Shown: positions 7,676 through 16,723 of the stretch, piece after piece
Numbering within the stretch: the stretch's first letter is position 1
Layout: every line of letters begins with the position of its first letter
NCBI GenBank assembly: GCA_964473155.1
Contig: CAYYNT010000032.1
Coordinates: 1 to 42,979 of the forward strand
DNA: 42,979 bases
Reading direction: 5' to 3'
From: JAJFUG01 sp964473155
Lineage (GTDB): Bacteria > Gemmatimonadota > Glassbacteria > GWA2-58-10
Notes under the pieces: generated by a model
The model's database searches: none
What the model saw: only the letters and a program-made list of their open reading frames with translations
What the model was told of the DNA's origin: nothing
Position numbers and translations under genes: made by a program

Positions 7676-9754
7676 TCACCTTTCGCCCCACGCACCAAGA
7701 GATTCTTTGAGGCCATGGTCGGAATGACGGGTAGGCCGTGTCCCCACGCTTATCTCATAGTGAAGGCTTTCATCTTTCATTATGCGTTCCCGATCGCCTT
7801 CTATCCCGGAATTTTCTCTCATTTCTACACCCAAGTATTCTGTTTCATCCGGATGCAACTCCCGGAATATCTTCAACTGTATTTCAGAGGCGCCCTCACT
7901 CTTGCCGCCAGGCGAAATCGACTCAAGTCTCTCCCTGAACGATTCCGACAACCCGGCCCGCAGAAAATTCCGATCCCTGCCGAGTTGATCGAGCGTTTCA
8001 AAAAGATTTTTCTTGAAGAGCTGGTACAACTGTATTGCTGTGCATTCGCTTTCCGTACTACTGTTTTCTTTTCCGACAGCAGTCCCGAGCGAGGGGGACA
8101 CTCTGAGAATGCCTCCGTATAGCATGAAATTCAGAATCCAGGCGGACAGTTTGGGGCTTGACTGCTCAAGTTTCTGTTTTTCTTTTATCTCGCCATCGCC
8201 ACTAAATCCCCCCAGAAAATCCTGAAACAGTTGTTCCGTATCGACTGTCTGGCGCTTGAACGGCTCCAGCGCCTTACTATAGGTCCTTTTCGATACGCTG
8301 CCTCTGGACAGTGAATCGATTCCACGTTCAAGATCGGCAAGAAGCTCATGATGGCTTTCCATCTCGATGCTGAAATCCGCAGTATAGAAGGACAGTGCCA
8401 GACGTTTGCCTGAATCTGTATACGGGTGAAAATCAAACCGCTCAATTTCGGCCACAATATTCCGGATAACTTCATCCGAATCCGCGGCTGCCATTATCGG
8501 AAAAGTTATTGCAAACTGATTATCCTCCTTGAATTCCGAAACCATGACAAATTCGCCGGCCATGCGGTTGATAATGCGTGAGAGTATGGAACGCAGTTCG
8601 TCTCTTTTTTCAGCCACGATCCGGTTAAAATCCTCGATCCGGATCAGGCCGACAGAAAGCGGAATAAAATGCTGTTTCGCCCTGGCAAACTCCTGCTCTA
8701 TCCTGCTGGAGAAATAAGAATAGGTGAAGAGTCCCGATTCTTCGTCCAGCATACTTTTGCTTTTGAGATTCTCGATTATCTGTTTTTCATCCAGGACTTT
8801 TCCCCACCAGTTGAGCATGGTACGGAACAGTTTGAAGGAGTACGGATTATACTGCAGGAAAGGCATCTTATATATCGCAACCAGACCACAAGGATGCCCG
8901 GATGAATCCAGCAACGGCCCGGCCAGCAAAGCTGCGTTGCCGCTTCTCCCGGAATTTTCCTTGCTCATCAGTTGCGAGACAAACGCCAGCCCCCTGGTTT
9001 CCAGCGCGCGGGCGATGACCGGATCAGACAAGGGATCCTCAGATTCCGGAAGACCATCACTCTTTCCGGTGCTCATCTGAGGAACCAGTTTACCTTTTTC
9101 CATATCGAACAGAATTACCTGGTCGGCGGAGAGGTGCTGTTTTACAGCCCGCAACAGGGACAGTTTTACTTCAGGTATTTTCATGTTTCGAGTGGCCGAA
9201 ACCATGTCAAACAGGTCTATTACCGTGTCGAACTGTCCTGTTATCCTATTCTCCAACTGCTGAACGGCCATATCAGCAGCCTGGCGTTTAAGTTCAGCAT
9301 CCTTGAGTTTCGCTTCCCGCTCGTTGAGTTGCTCTTCCAGTTTCAGGACAAAATTCTCGATCCGGTTGCGATTCAGGCCATATACTGCGGAGACCGCAAG
9401 GAAAAGCACCGGTTCCCTGAAATCAGAGAATAGAGTAAGGGAGGAATAGGTATATGTGCTGCTGCCCGGCAACACAACGAGCAGAACGTACAGGACTGAA
9501 ATCAGAAGTGAAGCGGCAAGGCTTTCGACCAGGTTGAAACGCGCGGAAACCAGAACAATTGCAATCCAGAACGGATGCGGAGAAACAGTCAGAAAGCCGA
9601 TATCCGACGGATTAAGCAGGTAACCGGCCGCCAGAATCAGCCCGGCGATAACCAACGCCTCCAGGGGACCTTGCCAAAACGCAAAAACGTTCCCTCCTTT
9701 TTCAGGGCGGGAATTATCTTTATGGTCCGGTCTGTTCTTTTCAGTTTTGCTCAT
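7676..9754 (-). CDS. pelD: PelD-like membrane protein, GAF plus degenerate GGDEF, long C-terminal extension
   Basis: 692 aa; Pseudomonas PelD is about 455. Four hydrophobic segments lie between residues ~28 and 126, a Glu/Lys-rich coiled coil at ~130-172, a GAF-like domain at ~175-320 and a GGDEF-fold domain at ~335-485. The signature position reads EDNQF (~410-414), so it cannot be an active diguanylate cyclase, as in known PelD. In PelD the fold is a c-di-GMP receptor using an RxxD inhibitory site; the equivalent position here reads EFVM, with no RxxD nearby, so c-di-GMP binding is doubtful. Residues ~490-692 form an extra soluble region I do not recognise. The start ATG overlaps the stop of the upstream response regulator by 4 bases (ATGA), implying coupled translation. 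Domain order and locus make PelD the best call. Confidence 0.78.
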   Translation of the reverse strand: MSKTEKNRPDHKDNSRPEKGGNVFAFWQGPLEALVIAGLILAAGYLLNPSDIGFLTVSPHPFWIAIVLVSARFNLVESLAASLLISVLYVLLVVLPGSSTYTYSSLTLFSDFREPVLFLAVSAVYGLNRNRIENFVLKLEEQLNEREAKLKDAELKRQAADMAVQQLENRITGQFDTVIDLFDMVSATRNMKIPEVKLSLLRAVKQHLSADQVILFDMEKGKLVPQMSTGKSDGLPESEDPLSDPVIARALETRGLAFVSQLMSKENSGRSGNAALLAGPLLDSSGHPCGLVAIYKMPFLQYNPYSFKLFRTMLNWWGKVLDEKQIIENLKSKSMLDEESGLFTYSYFSSRIEQEFARAKQHFIPLSVGLIRIEDFNRIVAEKRDELRSILSRIINRMAGEFVMVSEFKEDNQFAITFPIMAAADSDEVIRNIVAEIERFDFHPYTDSGKRLALSFYTADFSIEMESHHELLADLERGIDSLSRGSVSKRTYSKALEPFKRQTVDTEQLFQDFLGGFSGDGEIKEKQKLEQSSPKLSAWILNFMLYGGILRVSPSLGTAVGKENSSTESECTAIQLYQLFKKNLFETLDQLGRDRNFLRAGLSESFRERLESISPGGKSEGASEIQLKIFRELHPDETEYLGVEMRENSGIEGDRERIMKDESLHYEISVGTRPTRHSDHGLKESLGAWGER

Positions 9755-10119
9755 TTCAGCAGTGAAATTACCTTTTCAGCCAGTTTGAGAGGGACGAAAG
9801 GTTTAGGCATCACCTCTGCGCCAAGATCGAACAACTCGCGCATCTCGTTTTCATTAATCTTCTTCGCGGTTAACATAATAAACCTGGCTTTTGCATTGGC
9901 CCCGGTGGACGAAACCCGGCGGATGAATTCGAGACCGCTCATTCCCGGCATCATAAAATCCACCAGCATAAGCCTGAAAGATTTCTTTTCCGCCAGTGAA
10001 AGGGCCTCCGCCGGATCGTTGGCAACCGTCACCTCAAAACCTTTCTTTTCCAGCACAAAACTGGTCAGGCGAGTGATATCCGGCTGATCGTCAAGCACAA
10101 GTATTGGTATTTTATCCAT
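9751..10119 (-). CDS. Single-domain response regulator within the pel operon
   Basis: 122 aa from the ATG at 10119. It is a bare receiver domain with the acidic pair at the N-terminus (LVLDDQPD), the phospho-acceptor Asp at ~54 (MLVDFMMPGMSG), Thr (MLTAKK) and the conserved Lys-Pro (MPKPF) near the C-terminus. An in-frame TTG at 10146 would add nine residues but lacks a ribosome binding site; the ATG has AGGA about 9 bases upstream. It is inserted between the PelB-like barrel gene and pelD and overlaps pelD by 4 bases. With no output domain it probably acts by protein contact, for example with PelD or the HEAT protein (inference). The phospho-donor could be the kinases encoded at 18-24 kb. 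Confidence 0.9.
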   Translation of the reverse strand: MDKIPILVLDDQPDITRLTSFVLEKKGFEVTVANDPAEALSLAEKKSFRLMLVDFMMPGMSGLEFIRRVSSTGANAKARFIMLTAKKINENEMRELFDLGAEVMPKPFVPLKLAEKVISLLK

Positions 10120-10142
10120 TGGAGCGAATCCTGTCGTAAATA

Positions 10143-12359
10143 TCAATGGTGGAATATCAACCCAGCCCTTCCCTCACGGTAATGTCCGCTGGTCTGGTTC
10201 TGAATGCTCTCTGAAGCGAAAAGGCCCCCAAAGTAAAGAGAGACGGCGGGACCTATATCGAGGCTGAATTGTCCGTCAGCGCCGTAAACATCCCCCGGCT
10301 TGAGATTCCTTTTGGGGTCAAATCCTCCGAAAAATCTCAGATCGAGACCAGCGCGGCTGCGAAATACAAAATGTCCACTCAGATTCAGTGTAATGGTGCG
10401 AGTGTCATGAATCAACTCGATCACCCCTCTATATTTATCCCTCTGGCCTGAGTGGTAATGGTTGTAACCGATGTAAGCTCCCAGTGTCCGAAGCGGCTGG
10501 GCTGCACCGGCTGAACCCTTGAAAAAATACCGGCCGAAATAGAAGATCGCCTGGTAATCCTCTCCTAAATAATCCCCGCCGCTGACCCTGAATTGCCGCC
10601 AGGCTGACTCCGCAGATACGAAAAGGTCCACGGGCAACGGCAGATAACAGCCGGCATTTGCCTGATCATACAGCCCCCCGTTGATCACCGCATCCACCGG
10701 ACCGCTCCAGATCTGATTCTTCCCATAGCGCAGCGAAAGATTACCGCCGGCAGGCAGCCGCTCACTGAACGAAAGCCCGATCTCTGGTCTTTGCTCCAGG
10801 TATCCAAACCGTCTGGATCCATGCAAAACGAATTCCAGATCCGGTCGCGGTGCGAGGATTAATTTAAGGGCTGTTTCATCCACCGTCTCCCTGAAATTGT
10901 ACCCCGCAGTGTTGATTCTATCATGATACAGGCCCTTTTTCCACAAGATTTCAAAACCCAGGCTCTCCAACGGATATAACCGGCTGAACAGCCGCGGAGC
11001 GTAAGTGCCGCCATCAGGATAACCTGTACTCTCAAAGAGGATTCCGCTGGCCGGACCCCTGCGTTCACGCAGAGCTTTGCGCATTTCCAAAGCTCTTTCC
11101 CTGATCGCGGGAGCGGGCTTGATCCTGAGAATATCGTTTATCACCTGAAAGGCTTCGCGCCATCTGCCGCTCAATGAAAGCGCCTCCGCGAGATCCAGGC
11201 GAGCCTGAGAATTTTCCGGTTGCAGTTCCACTGCCTTCCGAAAGGATTCGGCCGCCATTTTCCAGCGCCGGGTGGCGAAACTGATTCTTCCGGAAAGCAT
11301 TGCGGTTCTAAGGCTCGTCATCTTCGGGGCCTTCTCTGCCGGTATCATAGCAATGTACTGATATGCCTGACCGTAATTGCCCGATTCGGCGAGCATTTCT
11401 GCCAGATCGGCAACCTGTGTGCTGTTGCCGGGATCATCGTCCACTATCTTGCGCATCATTTCCAAGGCTTGTCCACGGTCGTTCAGACGGAACAGAATCC
11501 AGGCCCGCCGGGTCCTTTCATAAGGCGTAAGGGCCCGGTTTCTGGTTGAATCAAGCCGGGCAAGAGCAAGCTGGTAGAGACTGGTTTCCCTTCCGGTATT
11601 TTTTGTGCGTAAGTATTCGGCGAGCAGGTAAGCAGTCTCGAAATCCCTTTCATCCAGGGGGATTGTTTTTTCAAGAATCCGGGCGGCTTCCGGCGGATCG
11701 CTTTCGAGAAGTGACACACCGAGTCCCTTCAGAGATATGTAATCATCCGGGGATATCTTGAGAGCCTGCCTGAAAATTTCAGCCGCCCGGGTGGGATATG
11801 CCCGCGCCAGCACTACACCGGCCGCTGACTGGAGAATGGCGAGCGAATCGGAGTAGCGGGCGGCGATACGCTCACAGGAGGAGAGAGCAAGAGAGTCCTC
11901 GCCGTCCTGAAATATACAGTCCGCCAGAAGAAGCTCGAACTGCGGTCCTGTTTCGGGGTGCGCGGAGATGAATGTTTCGAGAAGCTTTCTTGTATCTGAA
12001 AATCTGCCGTTATCGTGGAGGAGAAACGCAAGGTCAGTTATGTAGGCCTGGCTTTCCGGATAAAGACGGACAAGCCTCCTGAATATCGGTTCGGCCAGAC
12101 TGTCTTCTCCTGTCCGGCGATAGACCGCCGCCAGATCTGCCAGGATGTATCGATCATCGGGATGATTTGCGGCCAGAGCGGACAGCACCTGTTTGGCCTG
12201 ATTCAGATTGCCGCTCTCCAGGTAAGCCCTGGCCCTCAGGAGTGAAGAGCGTTTCAGGGCTTCGGATGAACCATCCCCAGCATTCGCGCAAATCACAGCC
12301 GAAATCTGGCAAATGATCAGCATGGCTGCAATGGCGTATGTTCGCAACAGAAACTTCAT
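10143..12359 (-). CDS. pelB: PelB-like exporter, C-terminal part: periplasmic TPRs and outer-membrane beta-barrel
   Basis: 738 aa. A signal peptide (basic start, hydrophobic ~8-25, ending near CANAG) is followed by TPR repeats from ~35 to ~420 and then a region rich in alternating hydrophobic/aromatic strands (~440-738), as expected for an outer-membrane barrel. PelB in Pseudomonas is a single ~1190-aa protein with TPRs and a C-terminal porin through which Pel leaves the cell. Here the job is divided between this protein and the upstream TPR protein, whose stop overlaps this start by 4 bases (ATGA). AAGG lies about 7 bases before the ATG. Its own signal peptide shows that the split is functional rather than a recent frameshift. 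Assignment rests on fold, order and neighbours. Confidence 0.75.
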   Translation of the reverse strand: MKFLLRTYAIAAMLIICQISAVICANAGDGSSEALKRSSLLRARAYLESGNLNQAKQVLSALAANHPDDRYILADLAAVYRRTGEDSLAEPIFRRLVRLYPESQAYITDLAFLLHDNGRFSDTRKLLETFISAHPETGPQFELLLADCIFQDGEDSLALSSCERIAARYSDSLAILQSAAGVVLARAYPTRAAEIFRQALKISPDDYISLKGLGVSLLESDPPEAARILEKTIPLDERDFETAYLLAEYLRTKNTGRETSLYQLALARLDSTRNRALTPYERTRRAWILFRLNDRGQALEMMRKIVDDDPGNSTQVADLAEMLAESGNYGQAYQYIAMIPAEKAPKMTSLRTAMLSGRISFATRRWKMAAESFRKAVELQPENSQARLDLAEALSLSGRWREAFQVINDILRIKPAPAIRERALEMRKALRERRGPASGILFESTGYPDGGTYAPRLFSRLYPLESLGFEILWKKGLYHDRINTAGYNFRETVDETALKLILAPRPDLEFVLHGSRRFGYLEQRPEIGLSFSERLPAGGNLSLRYGKNQIWSGPVDAVINGGLYDQANAGCYLPLPVDLFVSAESAWRQFRVSGGDYLGEDYQAIFYFGRYFFKGSAGAAQPLRTLGAYIGYNHYHSGQRDKYRGVIELIHDTRTITLNLSGHFVFRSRAGLDLRFFGGFDPKRNLKPGDVYGADGQFSLDIGPAVSLYFGGLFASESIQNQTSGHYREGRAGLIFHH

Positions 12360-14353
12360 GGCTTAACCTTGTCGAGTTCAAGCAGAGCCTTATCGTACTG
12401 CTTGTCTGCGATCAGCGCCTCGGCGTAATCGTTGACCAGATCCCTGTCGCCCGGTGAATCCAGGACCAGCTTCCGGTACAGTTCAAGCGCCTTGTCTGTC
12501 CGTCCCGTGCGGTGCAGCGCCCAGGCTTTTCTCCTCAGGGAATAACTGTCTGCCGTGGTTCTTTCCGCCAGATCAAGATAGCGTCCATAGTAAAGGACTG
12601 CCGTTTCGCTCTCCTGGATCGAATCATATAAAAGGGCCATGCGCCAGGTCAGTTCCGCGTCATTCACGGAACGTGATTCCAGCCGTTCCAGATTGGCACG
12701 GGAGACTCCCGGCTCCTTTTCTGCGGACAGTTCGGCCAGACCTATCAAAGCGGTCTCATTGTCCGGAGCGAGAGCGAGCGCCTTCCGATAATAACCGGCG
12801 GCCGGCTCTGCAAGCTGAGAGGAGCGGCATAGCTCTCCTGCCCGGACCAGCACCCCGATATCGTTGTAATGACTTGTGCAAATCTCCTGGAGAATTCGAA
12901 CCGCCTCGGCGGTTTTTCCAGCCTGTGCGTAACCTGTCGCCATGAGAAAGGCCGCTTCTGTATCTTTGCCATCTGCTGACAGATAGAGTTTTTTAATATA
13001 AATCTCTTTAATGTCTCCGTCCGGAATGGCTTTCACTGTTTCCAGCATGGCCTGCCTGAAACCGGTTGAATCCGGATATGTTCCGACAAGCTCATCCAGA
13101 ATCCGGGCCGCCGCCTCATGACGGCCCAGGTTGTTCAAGGCCCGGGCCTCCATCAGGACATATACGGTTCTTGATGGATCCTCGGCGGCAAGCCCTCTGA
13201 GAGTTTCCACCTCTGATTCGTAATCTCCATTCCAGTCATAGGCCTGCGCAAGCTGCAAGCGGCGCTCGAGATCCTCCGGCCACCTGCGGCAAAATTCTTC
13301 CAGAGCGTCCTTAAGCTCTTTCTTGTATTCCTCTTCCCACAGGAGAGAAAGATACAGTTCCCAATAGCGTTTTTCTTCCGGTTTCTCTCTGGCAACCATC
13401 CGGACCAGCCCCAGAGCGTCAGAATTTCTATTATCGTTCCAGTACAGGTTCGCCAGCCAGAAACGAATCTCCGGCGGGGGATTGTCAGCGGCCTGTTCCT
13501 CCAGGAACTGGAGCACAGTCTCTTTGTCCGGGATTCTTTCCATCAATACTGTTATATAGTTGCGGTAGGCATCAGGATTGAGCCGGGGCCGGTAATAAAG
13601 CCTTACCTGTTCGATGGCGCGGCTGTATTCCCTTCGATTAAGCAGGGCCTGAACCATGAGGTCGAAGATATCGCCCCTGTCCGGAAAACGCTCATGCAGC
13701 CTTGAAACATAGCCATAAGCCGTTTCCTGATTATTATAGACAAGAATCCGTCCGAGTTCGGCAGACAACTGAAGTGAGTCCGGGAAAATGGCAGTCGCCT
13801 TTTCCAGAGTGTTGACAGCCTCGGAAAGCCGCCCCATGCCGATGAAAAGTTCGGTCAAGGCCCGCCATTTCTCAAGGTCATGAGGATAAAAGCGGATCAG
13901 GCGCAGAAGGTTGGTTATTCGAGGCTCGGTCTGCTGCCTGGTCTGGTAGTAGGTATCCAACTGATACAGGGCCTCGCTGTCAGCGGGTGACAACTCGATT
14001 ATTTTCTCGAAAGTCCGGACGATGTTATCAGGATCCATGATCGTTATATACGTTCTTGCCAGACGGCGCAGCGAGACCGTATCATCCGGATTCAGACGGA
14101 GGCGCTTCTCCAGAAGTTCGGCCGTCTCATTGTACCTTCCCGAACCGTAAAGGTTATCCAGCCTCTCGGAGAAAATAGCTGAATCGTGCACCGGCCTCTT
14201 TGATTCAAGCCGGTCGAGTTGAGCCAAAGCCTGATCATACATATAACTGTTTCTAAAGATTATCGCCCGGTCCAGCCCGGTGGGGATAAGGAGGATGGCG
14301 CACAGCGCCGTGGAAAGAAAGAAGATCGCAATATGTGAAAGCTTGAAACTCAT
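12356..14353 (-). CDS. PelB-like exporter, N-terminal part: membrane-anchored TPR protein
   Basis: 665 aa from the ATG at 14353, which starts 13 bases after the pelA stop and has AGGCGG at suitable distance. An upstream in-frame start at 14404 would overlap pelA and put a charged extension before the membrane segment. A hydrophobic segment (~8-25, ending LLIPTGLD) forms an uncleaved anchor or signal, then about 14-17 TPR units fill the rest. This resembles the N-terminal periplasmic TPR superhelix of PelB, which contacts PelA and guides polymer to the porin. The stop overlaps the start of the barrel-bearing partner. Together the two proteins have ~1400 residues, a little longer than PelB. Confidence 0.72.
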   Translation of the reverse strand: MSFKLSHIAIFFLSTALCAILLIPTGLDRAIIFRNSYMYDQALAQLDRLESKRPVHDSAIFSERLDNLYGSGRYNETAELLEKRLRLNPDDTVSLRRLARTYITIMDPDNIVRTFEKIIELSPADSEALYQLDTYYQTRQQTEPRITNLLRLIRFYPHDLEKWRALTELFIGMGRLSEAVNTLEKATAIFPDSLQLSAELGRILVYNNQETAYGYVSRLHERFPDRGDIFDLMVQALLNRREYSRAIEQVRLYYRPRLNPDAYRNYITVLMERIPDKETVLQFLEEQAADNPPPEIRFWLANLYWNDNRNSDALGLVRMVAREKPEEKRYWELYLSLLWEEEYKKELKDALEEFCRRWPEDLERRLQLAQAYDWNGDYESEVETLRGLAAEDPSRTVYVLMEARALNNLGRHEAAARILDELVGTYPDSTGFRQAMLETVKAIPDGDIKEIYIKKLYLSADGKDTEAAFLMATGYAQAGKTAEAVRILQEICTSHYNDIGVLVRAGELCRSSQLAEPAAGYYRKALALAPDNETALIGLAELSAEKEPGVSRANLERLESRSVNDAELTWRMALLYDSIQESETAVLYYGRYLDLAERTTADSYSLRRKAWALHRTGRTDKALELYRKLVLDSPGDRDLVNDYAEALIADKQYDKALLELDKVKP

Positions 14354-14366
14354 CGCGCAATTCCGC

Positions 14367-16496
14367 CTATCGAACAGCCGACACGGTGATTTTTGACCTG
14401 CCATTCAAGGGGATGCGAAAATCGAGCCTCCCGCCGGACCCGCTCACTCTATCAATGCTGGTCCGGCGGCTTCCATTGTACGCTGTTATCCTGTATAGCC
14501 GGTTTGCCGGCAGATTCAACCATACATAATCACCTTTGGCGTGACAGAATGAATCAAAATTCCATTCCTTGCCAATTGTGCCGGCAAGGTTTGTCAGTTC
14601 TGCATCAGACTCGTACAGATAAGCGGAGCCCGGTTTTTCCGGGGTGAGGACAATCCTGCTGTTTTCCCTCTGGTCAAGGAATATATAAAGTCCTCCCTGA
14701 TAATGCCTGAAACCCAGAACGCCTGCTGAGGATTTCAGATCGGGATAAAGCAGACAGTTGTCGAACCTCATGGTCCTGCAATCCCCGTAGCCGCTTACTG
14801 TCCAGCCGTTCTCTCCATTTTTTTCAATCCTGGTGCTGATAAAACCGTTTACAGTTTTTACATAGCGCGAGGCGTACACTGGGATGACAGGCTGTGCGCC
14901 GACCCAGTCATAGATCGTTTTCAACGCATAGACCGAGGCGGGTCTTTCTCCTGAATAAAAATGGTAGTAAACGTTTATCGGAGATACTCGTCTGGGCGAT
15001 TCCGTATTCTTGTATGTCTGAATGACGTTCTGGTAGCGCCCGAAATCCCTGGTCCATAGGTAGGTATAAAGGTTCTCGTTGCTGTTGCTGCTGAAAACCT
15101 GATAATAAGGACCCACCTGCCTGTAGAGGGGGGACAGGTGCATGTAGGAGGGGTAGATTCCATCGAAACGGCTGTCGCCGCCGTTCAGGTTGAGAATGCC
15201 GCTTTCTGAGCAGGTCCGAAGAGCCTTTTCATCGGGAAGGCAATTACCCGACCATTGCAGCACTCTGCATTCTTTACCCGCGGGAAGAAGTTTGTCCTGG
15301 ATGTATTTGCTGGAGAAAACTATTTCCCTGGCAGGATTGTATACATATCCAGGTATGCTGTAAGCCAGCAGTGCGCCATTGGAGGGAGTTTTATCGCTGA
15401 ACGCTTTAGTGTATTCGGTCAGGGCCTGGCCGGAAATGAGAGAGGTATTCCAGACTATCGGGTGCGAAAAAGTGTGCGATGCCGCCTCGACATTATCCAG
15501 ATTGAAGATTCTTTGCGCTGTTTTCCTCTTTCGCAGACTGCCGAAATAGTCCATGTCTATTTCCGAGGTAATAACTGAGACAGTAAAGGGATATTGGGGA
15601 TATGCCCTCAGGATTCTATCAAAGATGATCTCGGCGGATAAGAAATTTGGATCGACCAGGGACAGGTTGCCGAAACCATCTCCGTCTATATTTGAATAGA
15701 AAATTCGTCTCCCGTTGATTGTCGTGCAGTCCGGCCTTGGGGAATCTTCTACCCCAAGCCCTTGAGAAAAAAACTCAAACGGATTGATAATCCACTGGCG
15801 TTTGAAGTTCAACGGATCCATGTATCCGGCATACCCCTGCAACGCAACAGCGCCTGAAGGACCGGTGACAACCGCATCCGATACCTGACCGGTCGAACTC
15901 AAGGCGATCTTAAGGTGGATCCGGTTATCCGCCCGGGTAGATATGACCTGCCGGAAAGGTACTTTTCTGGGTTCCGGTTGGCGCTCGAAACCGGCTACGA
16001 GTGTATCTTTAAACAGGATTGTCGCATCCACGGCGAAATCGCTTGAGCGACTACCGAGTTCGAGGCCCATCCTGCCAAGCGTTTTATTGATTACCGGGAG
16101 CGGGATGCTTACTCCATTCGCGGATTCAACGAGGGGACCGGGACCGTTGAGCAGAATCACTTTCCGGCCGGCCGCAAGCTGGTCGGCCAGCCAGGTCCAG
16201 AACTTTTCGGCGTCCTTCATCTTCGATGAATTCTGCCAGTAGACCACAGCCCTGTATTTCCGCATCTCCTGGTCAGCCGGCAATCCCTGGTCGATGTCCT
16301 GGTATTCCATTCTCAGGCCGAGATAGTTGAGTATCATTTCCACGTTCAACCTGAGTTCATTGTTGAGCGAAGTCTGTCTGGCCTCCGAGCTGTACAGACC
16401 GAGAACATCCCGCAAAAACGGCTGCGCCTGCAAAACAGCCGGGACCTCAACCGTCATTAAGACCAATGCTGTCAATATCCCGTAACAAAATCTCAA
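14367..16496 (-). CDS. pelA: PelA-like periplasmic polysaccharide deacetylase lacking the hydrolase domain
   Basis: 709 aa; Pseudomonas PelA is ~948. A signal peptide (~1-25, ending LQAQ) is followed by a Rossmann/flavodoxin-like region (~27-230) resembling the second PelA domain, a deacetylase domain (~255-500) and a C-terminal beta-rich domain (~520-709). Metal and catalytic residues are visible: SNIDGDGF with D271/D273 and HTFSHP with H341/H345, spaced as in the PelA deacetylase. The N-terminal glycoside hydrolase domain (GH166) of PelA is absent. Deacetylation gives Pel its positive charge. The start is an unusual TTG: GGAGA lies 5 bases upstream, and the next ATG would remove the signal peptide. 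First gene of the operon. Confidence 0.84.
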   Translation of the reverse strand: MRFCYGILTALVLMTVEVPAVLQAQPFLRDVLGLYSSEARQTSLNNELRLNVEMILNYLGLRMEYQDIDQGLPADQEMRKYRAVVYWQNSSKMKDAEKFWTWLADQLAAGRKVILLNGPGPLVESANGVSIPLPVINKTLGRMGLELGSRSSDFAVDATILFKDTLVAGFERQPEPRKVPFRQVISTRADNRIHLKIALSSTGQVSDAVVTGPSGAVALQGYAGYMDPLNFKRQWIINPFEFFSQGLGVEDSPRPDCTTINGRRIFYSNIDGDGFGNLSLVDPNFLSAEIIFDRILRAYPQYPFTVSVITSEIDMDYFGSLRKRKTAQRIFNLDNVEAASHTFSHPIVWNTSLISGQALTEYTKAFSDKTPSNGALLAYSIPGYVYNPAREIVFSSKYIQDKLLPAGKECRVLQWSGNCLPDEKALRTCSESGILNLNGGDSRFDGIYPSYMHLSPLYRQVGPYYQVFSSNSNENLYTYLWTRDFGRYQNVIQTYKNTESPRRVSPINVYYHFYSGERPASVYALKTIYDWVGAQPVIPVYASRYVKTVNGFISTRIEKNGENGWTVSGYGDCRTMRFDNCLLYPDLKSSAGVLGFRHYQGGLYIFLDQRENSRIVLTPEKPGSAYLYESDAELTNLAGTIGKEWNFDSFCHAKGDYVWLNLPANRLYRITAYNGSRRTSIDRVSGSGGRLDFRIPLNGRSKITVSAVR

Positions 16497-16616
16497 AATA
16501 TTCTCCGTTCAGTTGTTCTCAGAAAAAAAGCCAGCTATTATGCCGGAGAATGAGATTTTTCCGGCCTGATTGCAGCGTATCGCGTTTATACATTTTCCGG
16601 ATGAATTTTTAATAAC

Positions 16617-16645
16617 ATTTTATCAAAGATATCTTTATTTGGCAA
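16617..16645 (-). promoter_or_regulatory. Candidate sigma-70-type promoter of the pel operon
   Basis: On the minus strand, TTGCCA (16645-16640) and TAAAAT (16622-16617) are separated by exactly 17 bases, a good housekeeping promoter. Transcription would begin near 16610, leaving a leader of about 115 bases before the TTG start of pelA. It overlaps a possible -24/-12 element. Confidence 0.55.
16625..16636. promoter_or_regulatory. 12-bp perfect palindrome inside the pel promoter spacer
   Basis: AAAGATATCTTT is self-complementary and lies entirely between the -35 and -10 hexamers of the pel promoter, where a bound regulator would block RNA polymerase. It could be an operator, or a chance AT-rich palindrome. 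Confidence 0.35.
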
Positions 16646-16657
16646 CTGGCGTTCCAG
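16642..16657 (-). promoter_or_regulatory. Possible sigma-54 (-24/-12) element of the pel operon
   Basis: The minus strand reads CTGGAAC, five bases, TTGC (16657 to 16642). It matches the -24/-12 consensus TGGCAC-N5-TTGC at all but one of the conserved positions. The nearby NtrC-type activator makes this worth noting, but the same TTGC is shared with the sigma-70 -35 hexamer, so only one may be real. Confidence 0.4.
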
Positions 16658-16707
16658 TCAGCGGCCGAATAAGTAACCGCCTGACATAAAGACATATCGC
16701 ACCTTTG

Positions 16708-16723
16708 TTTGCAACCGTGCAAA
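16708..16723. promoter_or_regulatory. Inverted repeat over the -35 of the DUF4832 gene promoter
   Basis: TTTGCA-accg-TGCAAA is a perfect 6-bp inverted repeat covering the -35 hexamer of the plus-strand promoter. The size and symmetry suit a dimeric repressor. It lies about 50 bases upstream of the pel promoter elements, so one regulator could affect both directions. Confidence 0.35.
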
